From SIG78 sp045587205 (GTDB lineage: Bacteria > Verrucomicrobiota > Lentisphaeria > Victivallales > Victivallaceae), in the NCBI GenBank assembly GCA_045587205.1, contig JAZNBV010000047.1, positions 1-64,000 on the forward strand: DNA of 64,000 bases. Reading direction: 5' to 3'. Below, one piece after another: positions 1 to 7,691 of the stretch (position 1 is its first letter; every line of letters starts with the position of its first letter). A program made the position numbers and the translations under genes. Below the pieces are notes generated by a model, which saw only the letters and a program-made list of their open reading frames with translations, was not told the origin of the DNA and did not search any database.

Positions 1-150
1 TTTATTATTCCTCACCGTTCTTCCGATCAACCATTACAAGTATTTTCCGTCAGCGTTGATGAGGTGGAAAAACAAACCGGACTTGATTTCTTTTCCAAAC
101 TCCCGGATGATTTGGAGGAACGGCTGGAAGCAAAACGATATACAAAATAA
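1..150 (+). CDS. DNA/RNA non-specific endonuclease, C-terminal end (partial)
   Basis: An open frame enters from the left edge and stops at 150 (TAA). The last 49 residues include FSVSVDEVEKQTGLDFF followed by a Pro-Asp-Asp-Leu-Glu-Glu-Arg-Leu-Glu stretch. This is the usual C-terminus of NucA/NUC1-type DNA/RNA non-specific endonucleases, which are normally exported and metal dependent. The catalytic His and metal-binding Asn lie outside the window and cannot be checked. The call rests on recognition of this tail alone. It points toward the MmeI-like locus but is convergent with it. Confidence 0.7.
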   Translation, partial: FIIPHRSSDQPLQVFSVSVDEVEKQTGLDFFSKLPDDLEERLEAKRYTK

Positions 151-231
151 TTGCAGTAAAATCATTCATAAGGTTTGATTTTAGCAAATATAGGAGAAAA
201 AATCCATATTGAAGTAAAAAATATTATTTAA

Positions 232-1245
232 TTAGTTATTTCTTGATAAAAAAATTTGTTTTACAAGATTTGGCGATTCCAGTTTATATATCTGTATATT
301 TTGATTATTTAGCAAAACTTCATTTAACAAATCTCCTGCTTTTATGCTTGTTGTTGTTTTTGCTTGAAAATTAAAATCAGCGAATACGCCTGCGAAAAAA
401 TCAGGAATTCTGTTTAAATAATCAAATTCTATTACTTTTTCATTAAATTTGGGAGCGAGGAAACACATTTTTGTTGTTTTTATATGTGAATGATACGAGA
501 AAATATGATTATAGGTATAAATCAAGTAGAAAATAAAAGGGGTAGGATCATCTTCATTCGTCTTAAATGACAATATTTTATCTCGATCAGAATTCCATCC
601 AATCAATTCTGCTTCATTAACTTTTGATATCTCAATAGCCAAATAAGCAACAAAGGCAGCTATGCTAAAAATTATATTCAACAAATATAGATTTTCATTT
701 TTTTTGAAATTGTTCAATATTCTGTCAAATCTTTTTTTGATACCATTGTAAATATCTTTTTGCTCTTTTGACGGAGTTGTTTCAATCCATATACCGAATA
801 AATCTGACAACATTATAAATACTTTTCGCCAGTTTTCTTGTCTGCCATATTGAGGAAAGATGATAAAATCATCCCGCATATTAGGAAACAAAAGTGCAAT
901 TGTAAATATATCATCCTTTTTTAAAAAAGATATCGCATCCTTCGATATATTTGTTGTTTTCTTAAAATCTCTCGGAAGTGTGTTATTTATAACTTGGGGG
1001 TGTTCAATATATGAAAAGGCTGGTATTATTGAAAAAATTGCAACATTATTAGGCTTACTTGGATCATCAAAAACATAATCAGATAAAATAATCCATTTTT
1101 TATGTATTTTGTTGAGCATTAAAAAATTGTGCCACGCATTATAACTTTCCTTATGAAAGGCTTCATCAAAAGGTATAAGAATTCGAGGAATAGCTATTCC
1201 TTCCGACGGAGGTTCTTGCAATAGAAAATTTTTAAGATAACTCAT
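232..1245 (-). CDS. Uncharacterised AT-rich protein coupled to an MmeI-like enzyme
   Basis: A 337-aa protein with no family I recognise. It has no signal peptide or catalytic motif that I can see. The stretch around residues 185-205 (LYLLNIIFSIAAFVAYLAIE) is hydrophobic enough to be one membrane segment or a buried helix. The start lies two bases after the stop of the restriction-modification gene, so the two are almost certainly translated together. The gene is much more AT-rich than most of the window and uses many AAA, ATT and TTT codons, which suggests recent acquisition. An accessory or immunity role beside the DNA modification enzyme is a guess from position only. Confidence 0.75.
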   Translation of the reverse strand: MSYLKNFLLQEPPSEGIAIPRILIPFDEAFHKESYNAWHNFLMLNKIHKKWIILSDYVFDDPSKPNNVAIFSIIPAFSYIEHPQVINNTLPRDFKKTTNISKDAISFLKKDDIFTIALLFPNMRDDFIIFPQYGRQENWRKVFIMLSDLFGIWIETTPSKEQKDIYNGIKKRFDRILNNFKKNENLYLLNIIFSIAAFVAYLAIEISKVNEAELIGWNSDRDKILSFKTNEDDPTPFIFYLIYTYNHIFSYHSHIKTTKMCFLAPKFNEKVIEFDYLNRIPDFFAGVFADFNFQAKTTTSIKAGDLLNEVLLNNQNIQIYKLESPNLVKQIFLSRNN

Positions 1246-1247
1246 CG

Positions 1248-4031
1248 TTATTTACCCTTTATACCCAACTCCTGATAGCGTTTCATCAAATCAGCGACGA
1301 TTTCCGGCTCGGTTATAGAGGGATTATAACCGTAGGCCTTCATCACGGCACGGTCGTTTGCTTGATGTGCTTTTCGGAGTTCGGGCGGCATGGTTGCTTC
1401 ATCGTATAGATCGGCAAGACTGCAATCCGGATACAATGCCCGGGCATCCAGAATCGCTTGAGCGGTCTTTTCAATGGCGGCTTTCTGGGCATCTGTGGGC
1501 TCGCACCACGGAAAATTGTTGTAAACGATATCTTTGGAGTAACGGTAATCCGATTTTAACCGCCCGGCAACAACCCGCATCCAAGCCATATGAACATTGC
1601 TGGTCAAAACACCGAAGTGGTAAAGAGTGGCAGAGGGAATAATAAAATTCAAATCTGTAGAAATTGTATTTTTATCACAAAATCCCATTGGAATATAAAA
1701 GCGATTTTCAGAACTTACTTTAGGAATAATAACAAAAAAATCTGGATTCTGAGTCTCTCTAAACAGCATTGGGGTATCTGCAAGCTTTTGTCTGCCTGGG
1801 TCAGGTGCAGCAAGACGGTCAGCTTTACAGGCTTCAACCCGTTCTACAATAAGAGGTAATTTTCGCCATTCCGCAGGAGATACCCCCTTCAACCACAAAC
1901 AATAACGCTTCTTATTGTTTATAAATTCAGCCGCCCCGACTAACTTTTTAATATAAGGTATCGCCCCCGGTTCTCTGGCAATAAAATCATCGTACTCTTC
2001 TGCTTCGATAATTAAATGTCCACCATCTGCAGGACGGTTGCCGGTAGTCATTTCCGGAACATCACACAGCGGTTTATTGCAACTTTCGACAAAAACATCG
2101 GGAGCATCGGTCAAATAAGCATTGATTGTCCGACAACTCCGATCAGTCTGATTGTCAAAAATCACTTTGGTCTTGGCATTCTCTGCTGCCGAAAAACCGA
2201 TAATGACACAATGCACGTGCGCTTTTATATTGGCTTCACTATCCCAGCGGAAAGTGCGGTGGGCAAAATCAATATGTACATTAAACCGCTCATACAACGG
2301 TTTCCACACCCCGGCGACCTGTTCGCCCTGCGTGATACTGTTGGTAGAAACAAGAGCAGTCCGGATGGTGCTGTTTTGCATTATTTCTGCGGCTTTGAAA
2401 TACCACGCCGCCACATAGTCGATTTTACCGGCGGTCTTGTATGGCTTTCCTTTTTCATCAACATAGATATTGAGCATATCAGTTTTTTGTTCCGCAGATT
2501 GCAGAGAATATCCTACAAACGGGGGATTGCCCATTATGTAGTGGAGTTTTTCTTTGGGAATTACGGTGTTCCAGTCGATCCGGAGGGCATTTCCTTCGAT
2601 GATGTTGGCGTAAGATTTAAGCGGCAGGAAATCCAGATCTATATGCACAATGTCTTCGGTAGCTTTCATCATCTGGCTTTCAGCGATCCATAATGCGGTT
2701 TTGGCGACCGTTACCGCAAAGTCGTTGATTTCGATACCATAAAACTGTCCGATACTGACCTTGATCACATCGTCAAAGCCCAGCGCGGTTTGTCCGGCAT
2801 TGATCGTTTCTATACACTTGTTTTCCAGTTTCCGCAAAGATAGATACGTTTCGGTCAAAAAGTTGCCCGAACCGCACGCCGGGTCAAGAAAGTTCAAACT
2901 GGCTATCTTGTCCTGAAAAGCAAAAAGTTTTTTATTGCGGCTGGTAACAGTTTTGATGCTCAATATCTCTTCAAGTTCTGCTTTCAAATCATCCAGAAAT
3001 AATGGATCAATCACTTTGTGTATGTTTTCGATACTGGTGTAGTGCATACCGCCGGAACGGCGGGTTTCCGGGTTCAAAGTACTTTCAAAGACTGCTCCGA
3101 AGATGGTTGGGGAAATTTCGCTCCAGTTGAAATCATCGCTTGCTTTTGCCAACAGCAGTTCTTTTACGGTATCATCAAATTGCGGTATTTCAATATCAGT
3201 TTCTGCAAAGAGTCCGCCGTTGACATAGGGGAACGCCGCCAGATCATCGTCCAGATACAGCGACTTGCGTTTATCTTCCGGAGTATCCAATACTTTGAAC
3301 AAATCCACCAATGCCCGCCGGATGTCGCGGGCTTCAAAACGCATCAAATAGTCGTGAAACTGATTCTTGACGCCGAAAATCCCCGCATCCTCGGCATACA
3401 GACAGAATACCAGCCGCACGCAAAGCATATTAAGACTTTTGAGCGTACTTTCTGCGGAAGGATCGTGGTAGTGTTTGAGAATAGCATCGTAAATCTGCCC
3501 CACGATTTCACCCGCTTTAATAGAGAGTTCCATCTCCCGCTTGAGGTGGGCTTTGTTGGTATCAGACAGAAAACTCAAGCGGTAATATTCTTTAGCGAGA
3601 TCCGCAAGTTTCAGCACTTCCGGCTCATCGTGCGGATGCTCCATATCGTGAATATGGAACTCCTGAAAGTTGCAAATCACAATGTAACGGGGCTTCCTGG
3701 AAAGTTCCAGCTCATCAGAGTAACGCTTTGCCTGCTGATAGGGTGTAAGCATTGACCCATCCGACTGTTTTGCGGGCTTGTTGAGGTCAACATCTAAACT
3801 TTTCTGCTCTATCATTACCCTTGTTTCGGGAATGTATGCATCAATAAATGAGGTATGCCCAAGCAAAACCTGCGTTTCAAAAGAGATAAAAGATTCCGGT
3901 TCAGCAATCCCCAGCACCGTCCGGAGCAAGTTGATCCAGAAGGAGTGGGTTTCGCCCTTTTCATACCCCCTGCCTTCCCATTCGGCAGCAAACTTTTTAG
4001 CAGCAGAGCGCTGTTGTGCATCTGTAAGCAT
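1248..4031 (-). CDS. MmeI-like Type IIL restriction-modification enzyme
   Basis: A 927-aa single-chain enzyme with endonuclease, adenine methyltransferase and specificity domains in MmeI order and at MmeI length (about 920 aa). The N-terminal nuclease has a PD-(D/E)xK pattern at D64, E75, K77 (EQK). A helical spacer follows. The methyltransferase has motif X near GGMHYT (328), motif I LDPACGSGNF (382-391) and motif IV NPPF (502-505). The target-recognition region spans about 620-830 and ends in RLKSDYRYSKDIVYNNFPW, typical of the family. Such enzymes methylate adenine on one strand and cut about 20 bases away. All core motifs are intact, so it is likely active. The recognition site cannot be read from sequence. 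It is followed two bases later by the AT-rich orphan gene. Confidence 0.93.
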   Translation of the reverse strand: MLTDAQQRSAAKKFAAEWEGRGYEKGETHSFWINLLRTVLGIAEPESFISFETQVLLGHTSFIDAYIPETRVMIEQKSLDVDLNKPAKQSDGSMLTPYQQAKRYSDELELSRKPRYIVICNFQEFHIHDMEHPHDEPEVLKLADLAKEYYRLSFLSDTNKAHLKREMELSIKAGEIVGQIYDAILKHYHDPSAESTLKSLNMLCVRLVFCLYAEDAGIFGVKNQFHDYLMRFEARDIRRALVDLFKVLDTPEDKRKSLYLDDDLAAFPYVNGGLFAETDIEIPQFDDTVKELLLAKASDDFNWSEISPTIFGAVFESTLNPETRRSGGMHYTSIENIHKVIDPLFLDDLKAELEEILSIKTVTSRNKKLFAFQDKIASLNFLDPACGSGNFLTETYLSLRKLENKCIETINAGQTALGFDDVIKVSIGQFYGIEINDFAVTVAKTALWIAESQMMKATEDIVHIDLDFLPLKSYANIIEGNALRIDWNTVIPKEKLHYIMGNPPFVGYSLQSAEQKTDMLNIYVDEKGKPYKTAGKIDYVAAWYFKAAEIMQNSTIRTALVSTNSITQGEQVAGVWKPLYERFNVHIDFAHRTFRWDSEANIKAHVHCVIIGFSAAENAKTKVIFDNQTDRSCRTINAYLTDAPDVFVESCNKPLCDVPEMTTGNRPADGGHLIIEAEEYDDFIAREPGAIPYIKKLVGAAEFINNKKRYCLWLKGVSPAEWRKLPLIVERVEACKADRLAAPDPGRQKLADTPMLFRETQNPDFFVIIPKVSSENRFYIPMGFCDKNTISTDLNFIIPSATLYHFGVLTSNVHMAWMRVVAGRLKSDYRYSKDIVYNNFPWCEPTDAQKAAIEKTAQAILDARALYPDCSLADLYDEATMPPELRKAHQANDRAVMKAYGYNPSITEPEIVADLMKRYQELGIKGK

Positions 4032-4139
4032 ATTAAAATTCCCGGTAAATATCCAATAGTATAAATATTAGAGATAATATACCGCAATTTGTCTCTTTTT
4101 CAAACCGCAAACCACATTTATTCTGTGTTTGCCGGCAGC

Positions 4140-4167
4140 AAAAAAACAGGCGGCATCCGCCGCCTGT
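4140..4167 (-). terminator. Rho-independent terminator of the M55 peptidase gene
   Basis: A perfect 9-bp stem, ACAGGCGGC/GCCGCCTGT with a 4-base loop, is followed on the minus strand by a run of seven T. It sits 17 bases after the stop of the M55 gene and keeps its transcript out of the restriction-modification gene. Confidence 0.85.
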
Positions 4168-4183
4168 CGGTTCAACATTGCTG

Positions 4184-5062
4184 TTATTCGCTGAAAGCCT
4201 CTTTTGCCAATGTGTGCGGGTGTTTCCACTCCGGAGTTACATTGTACTTGCGCTTATGCACTCCCGGCGCCCAGCCCAGACGCTGCGCCCACAAGTCGAT
4301 CATATCATCACTCACATAACGCAAAGTCACTTCATCCAACCGTTCAACACCGAGTTTTTCTGCCGCCCACGTCTGATTGGGGCACATCATCCGTACTGTC
4401 AATTCCAGCTGTTCAGGTACTTCCAGAACCTTGCTTTTGTCAAGATTTCGCAGCGCTTTTTCAGCCGCGGCACGCAAATTGGCATAAACCTCCTGCACCG
4501 GATAGTTTACAGCCGTATAACGGTTGACCGAACTCTTGGTCGGCACTACGGTCAGATCATCGCCCAGCAATGCACGCGCTTCGTGACAAGCCATATCATC
4601 GCCGGAAACCATTATTGTGGGCACCTTGAAATATGCCGCCAGATAACTGGATATACCGATTTCGCCAATAAGTTCGCCGTTGAGGATCATTGACTGCACC
4701 GCGTGGCTGTTGTAAGTGTGACACATATAGCCATCAGTGTGCTGCATAGCGTGCGCACCCAGCTGAATAAAAGCATCAAAAGTTCCATCCAGCCAGCTTA
4801 CCGGCATAAAATTCCCGATTTGCATAAGCGATGCCTTGCTGTGCAGCTTAAATATATCTATACTGTTGCTGCCGCCGTGACCGTCAAAAACCACTATTTC
4901 ATCAGCCCCGGCTGCCACCAGCCCTTCACAGACAGCATTCACTTCGTTGACCAGTGCAATATCTACAGTAGGTTTATTGGGCATTGTGTTGCCGACGGGA
5001 GCATCAGGTCTGCCGTTTACCCCGGCGGGACCTTCAGAATCAGTAAGAATCATTACTTTCAT
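4184..5062 (-). CDS. M55 family D-aminopeptidase (DppA-like)
   Basis: A zinc peptidase of the M55 (DppA) family, which removes D-amino acids from the N-terminus of short peptides such as peptidoglycan fragments. From Met at 5062 the protein is 292 aa and starts MKVMILTDSEGPAG, the family's Asp-x-Glu metal motif. Further metal or catalytic candidates are DGHGG, the His of QLGAHAM, the two His of CHTYNSHAV and the Glu of GEIGI. An upstream TTG would add 26 residues, but the ATG at 5062 has an AAGG ribosome site and matches the family start. No signal peptide, so it is cytoplasmic. It stands alone with its own terminator. An N-acyl-D-amino-acid deacylase at 39707-41197 suggests a shared D-amino-acid salvage theme. 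Confidence 0.92.
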   Translation of the reverse strand: MKVMILTDSEGPAGVNGRPDAPVGNTMPNKPTVDIALVNEVNAVCEGLVAAGADEIVVFDGHGGSNSIDIFKLHSKASLMQIGNFMPVSWLDGTFDAFIQLGAHAMQHTDGYMCHTYNSHAVQSMILNGELIGEIGISSYLAAYFKVPTIMVSGDDMACHEARALLGDDLTVVPTKSSVNRYTAVNYPVQEVYANLRAAAEKALRNLDKSKVLEVPEQLELTVRMMCPNQTWAAEKLGVERLDEVTLRYVSDDMIDLWAQRLGWAPGVHKRKYNVTPEWKHPHTLAKEAFSE

Positions 5063-5170
5063 AGCATTACCTTTTTTTAATGGATCCGACTTTTCAGTAT
5101 TAATATAATACAACTTTGGCATTTTGCCCTGCGCCTCCATAAAATTAGTAAAAAAATTTGTTTTTTATGC

Positions 5171-5199
5171 TTGCAAAAATGTTATTTTTAAATTATTTT
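5171..5199 (+). promoter_or_regulatory. Candidate sigma-70 promoter of hisF
   Basis: TTGCAA, a 17-base spacer and TATTTT, about 40 bases ahead of the hisF start in an AT-rich gap between divergent genes. Confidence 0.45.
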
Positions 5200-5240
5200 A
5201 AAGTACAGAGAAAATATTTTTTTATACAGGAGTCATTTTT

Positions 5241-6014
5241 ATGAGCGAAATCACATCTGTTTCGATTATGCCCTGCTTGGATATGCAAGCAGGCAGAGTG
5301 GTCAAAGGCGTACACTTTGTGGATATTGCCGATGCCGGTGACCCGGTGGCTTGCGCACAGGCTTACTGCGCGGCAGGCGCCGACGAACTGGCAATGCTTG
5401 ACATTACTGCCACGGTGGAAAAGCGCGATACTCTCATTGAAGTGGTCAAGCGCGTTGCCCCCGTCTGCAGTGTACCATTTACCGTCGGCGGCGGCATCCG
5501 CGATGTGGCAAGTGCCGCAGCCGTACTCAATGCCGGAGCCAACAAAGTTTCCACCAGTTCAGCGGCGTTCCGCAAGCCGGAAGTCATTGCTGAAATGATC
5601 AAAGAATTCGGTCAGGATAAAGTCACCGTGGCAATCGATGTAGATGTGAATCCCGCCCTGCCCTCCGGATACGAAGTTTATATCGACGGCGGCAGAACTG
5701 CTACCGGCACCGATGCTGTGGAGTGGGCAAAGCGCGTCCGTGATTTCGGCGTAAAAACCATTCTGCCCACCAGCAAAGCCGGTGACGGTGCGCGTACCGG
5801 TTACGATCTGCCGGTGATCAAGGCTATTCACGATGCCTGTCCGGAATGTGTAGTCGTAGCATCCGGCGGCGCCGGTAAAATGGAAGATTTTCTGGCGGCG
5901 GCAAAAGCCGGTGCCCAGGTATTGCTGGCGGCTTCGGTATTCCACTTTCACCTGATCGATATCGGTGAATTGAAAAAGTATCTCGCAGCCAACGGCGTAA
6001 AAGTGCGCGATTGA
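5241..6014 (+). CDS. hisF: Imidazole glycerol phosphate synthase subunit HisF
   Basis: The cyclase subunit of imidazole glycerol phosphate synthase. It uses ammonia supplied by HisH to convert PRFAR to IGP and AICAR in histidine biosynthesis. The 257-aa TIM barrel has the two catalytic aspartates in PCLDMQ (Asp14) and VAIDVD (about Asp133). The phosphate-binding segments are GGGIR, TSKAGDGARTGYD and ASGGAG. Length is normal. The start is preceded by AGGAG. No hisH, hisA or other his gene is in the window, so the pathway is dispersed in this genome. A T-tailed hairpin follows. Confidence 0.96.
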   Translation: MSEITSVSIMPCLDMQAGRVVKGVHFVDIADAGDPVACAQAYCAAGADELAMLDITATVEKRDTLIEVVKRVAPVCSVPFTVGGGIRDVASAAAVLNAGANKVSTSSAAFRKPEVIAEMIKEFGQDKVTVAIDVDVNPALPSGYEVYIDGGRTATGTDAVEWAKRVRDFGVKTILPTSKAGDGARTGYDLPVIKAIHDACPECVVVASGGAGKMEDFLAAAKAGAQVLLAASVFHFHLIDIGELKKYLAANGVKVRD

Positions 6015-6036
6015 TATTTTAACGAAAAGTAAAAAA

Positions 6037-6227
6037 GGGTGTTGCAAAACTTCAAAAAAGTCTTGCAGCAACCTTTTTTTATTTTGTCAAACCGCAGCAG
6101 ATTATTTTAGTTTTTTTCTTGCAATAGCGTGATTTTTTACAGAAAAAATATTGCAATGCACTTATAATAAACAAACCGGAATTGCCTTTATTGTTCAAAT
6201 AAAGGCGATTCCGGCGAAATTTTTTTA
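6037..6227 (+). repeat. Dispersed two-hairpin element, copy A
   Basis: About 190 bp between the convergent hisF and hpf genes. It aligns along most of its length with the reverse complement of 50587-50767. Order: hairpin 1 (6038-6073); a T tract; a conserved block with GATTTTTTACAG and AAAAAATATTG (6131-6153); and hairpin 2, arms 6176-6191 and 6199-6214. Hairpin 2 differs from the other copy by a paired change (C-G here, T-A there). It carries no gene. Copy A lacks the second terminal repeat that bounds copy B. Confidence 0.8.
6038..6080 (+). terminator. T-tailed hairpin after hisF
   Basis: The imperfect stem GGTGTTGCAAAACTT / AAGTCTTGCAGCAACC with a 5-base loop is followed by seven T. It starts 23 bases past the hisF stop and probably ends its transcript. 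It is also hairpin 1 of the dispersed repeat. Confidence 0.75.
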
Positions 6228-6236
6228 TTTAGTGAT

Positions 6237-6578
6237 TTATGCGTCGGCGGCAACTATATCGCGTACCGGCGGAGTTGCCGCAGCCGGGTGCTTGTACTTG
6301 TCAACATATCTGTCGAGCTGGACTTTGAGGTGTTCAACTGCTTCATCGATAGCTTTATAGAGATCAAGTGCGGCACCCTCGGATACCATCGACTGCTTTT
6401 TGACCGCCGCCCAGATACCGACTTTGGCCTGATGATTTTTGCCGATTTCCATAGTTATCCGCACAGTGGAAACTTTCAGATTGGGATAGTAGGCAAACAA
6501 CGCTTCGATTTTGCCGGCGATGTTGCTACGGATCAGTTCAGTGACTTCAAAGTTACGGCCGTTGATGATGATCTGCAT
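6237..6578 (-). CDS. hpf: Ribosome hibernation promoting factor (HPF/YfiA, short form)
   Basis: A 113-aa protein of the ribosomal subunit interface family, which binds the 30S decoding region and inactivates or dimerises ribosomes in stationary phase. It begins MQIIINGRNFEVTELIRSNI and has the family's beta-alpha-beta-beta-beta-alpha layout: KVSTVRITMEIGKNHQAKVGIW, then DLYKAIDEAVEHLKVQLDRYVDKYK in two segments. It ends in an Ala/Pro-rich tail and lacks the C-terminal dimerisation domain of long HPF. The start has a strong AAAGGAG site. It is monocistronic and convergent with hisF, with the dispersed repeat directly after its stop. Confidence 0.93.
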   Translation of the reverse strand: MQIIINGRNFEVTELIRSNIAGKIEALFAYYPNLKVSTVRITMEIGKNHQAKVGIWAAVKKQSMVSEGAALDLYKAIDEAVEHLKVQLDRYVDKYKHPAAATPPVRDIVAADA

Positions 6579-6728
6579 ATTCTCTCCTTTCTGAAAAGGT
6601 TGTTTTTGCAGCGGCTTTCCAAGCCTGCCAACAGCTTGGATTCGCTGTCCAATGCTAATGTTTCACCGGAAACGACAAAATGCAAATTTTTTTTAAATTT
6701 TTTTTAAAATTTATTTTTGCCCGAAAAA

Positions 6729-6757
6729 TTGTATTTTCCGCAAACCCCGTCTATATT
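6729..6757 (+). promoter_or_regulatory. Candidate sigma-70 promoter upstream of the HAD gene
   Basis: TTGTAT, a 17-base spacer and TATATT, about 30 bases before the HAD start. The CCGTCTATA context recurs at the gcvH promoter. Confidence 0.5.
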
Positions 6758-6788
6758 ACATTTTCATATAATTTCAGGGTTTTGACCA

Positions 6789-7670
6789 ATGAATTTCCGA
6801 GATTTTTGGTTATCAAATATTTCTGCAGAAAAACCGCAATATAAAGCGGTGTTTTTTGATGTTGACGGCACCATTGTTTCCGGTGGTATGTCGATGCCCG
6901 GAGCCGAATCCACGCTCCAATGGCTGCGCGAAATCAAAACTCCCTTTTTCTGTCTGACCAATGACAGCCACCATTCGCGCGAACAGAAATCGCAGATCAT
7001 AGCCCGCAGCGGGGGCAATGTGGCACCTTCAGAGATAATTTCCTGCAGTCACGCTCTGGGCGACTGGGTGGAAGAACATAACCTTGCCGGCAGTAAAGTT
7101 TTTATAATGGGCGAATTCGGCACTCCCTGCCTGGCGGAAGCCGCCGGATTGATACCGTGCCGGAATATTGATGAAATCGATGAATGCCGTTTTGTTATTG
7201 CCGGCGAGGGATATTTTGACTGGCACCGCACTTTCCACGCAGTTATGAACTACTTTATCCGGCACCGCGACCGGCAGATGATTGTACCCAATCCCGACAG
7301 TTACTGGCCCAATGCCCGGAAAAACACTATTGGCATCGGCGCCGGGGCGCAGGCGCGTTTTATCGCCGGAATTCTGGAGGAGATGAAAATCAATATCCAG
7401 CTGGTCTATCTGGGCAAACCATATAAAATTATTTTTGATTATGCGCTCAAGTGCCTGCAGAAAAAGTATGATCTGTTTTTGGAGTGCCGCGAGGTGCTGA
7501 TGCTGGGCGATGCGCTTTTTTCCGACATTGCCGGAGCGCGCAATGCCGGTCTGACTCCGGCATTGGTTATGACCGGGGTGACAACACCGGAGATTCTGGA
7601 ACAGACGCCGCCGGCTGATATGCCGGAACTTATTTTTGAATCAATCGGTTCTGCGGAGCCGGCAAAATAA
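6789..7670 (+). CDS. HAD-superfamily phosphatase, NagD-like
   Basis: A 293-aa HAD hydrolase of the NagD/subclass IIA type, predicted to dephosphorylate small sugar or nucleotide phosphates. Motif I FFDVDGTIVSGG is at about residues 22-33 and motif II lies in FCLTNDSHHS. The lysine motif is in YLGKPYKIIFDYALK and motif IV is MLGDALFSDIAGARNAG. A cap domain lies between motifs II and III. No signal peptide is visible. The substrate cannot be told. It is the first gene of a long rightward run and is 21 bases ahead of the secreted DUF4838 gene. Confidence 0.88.
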   Translation: MNFRDFWLSNISAEKPQYKAVFFDVDGTIVSGGMSMPGAESTLQWLREIKTPFFCLTNDSHHSREQKSQIIARSGGNVAPSEIISCSHALGDWVEEHNLAGSKVFIMGEFGTPCLAEAAGLIPCRNIDEIDECRFVIAGEGYFDWHRTFHAVMNYFIRHRDRQMIVPNPDSYWPNARKNTIGIGAGAQARFIAGILEEMKINIQLVYLGKPYKIIFDYALKCLQKKYDLFLECREVLMLGDALFSDIAGARNAGLTPALVMTGVTTPEILEQTPPADMPELIFESIGSAEPAK

Positions 7671-7691
7671 ATAAAACAGAGGAAACAGAAC

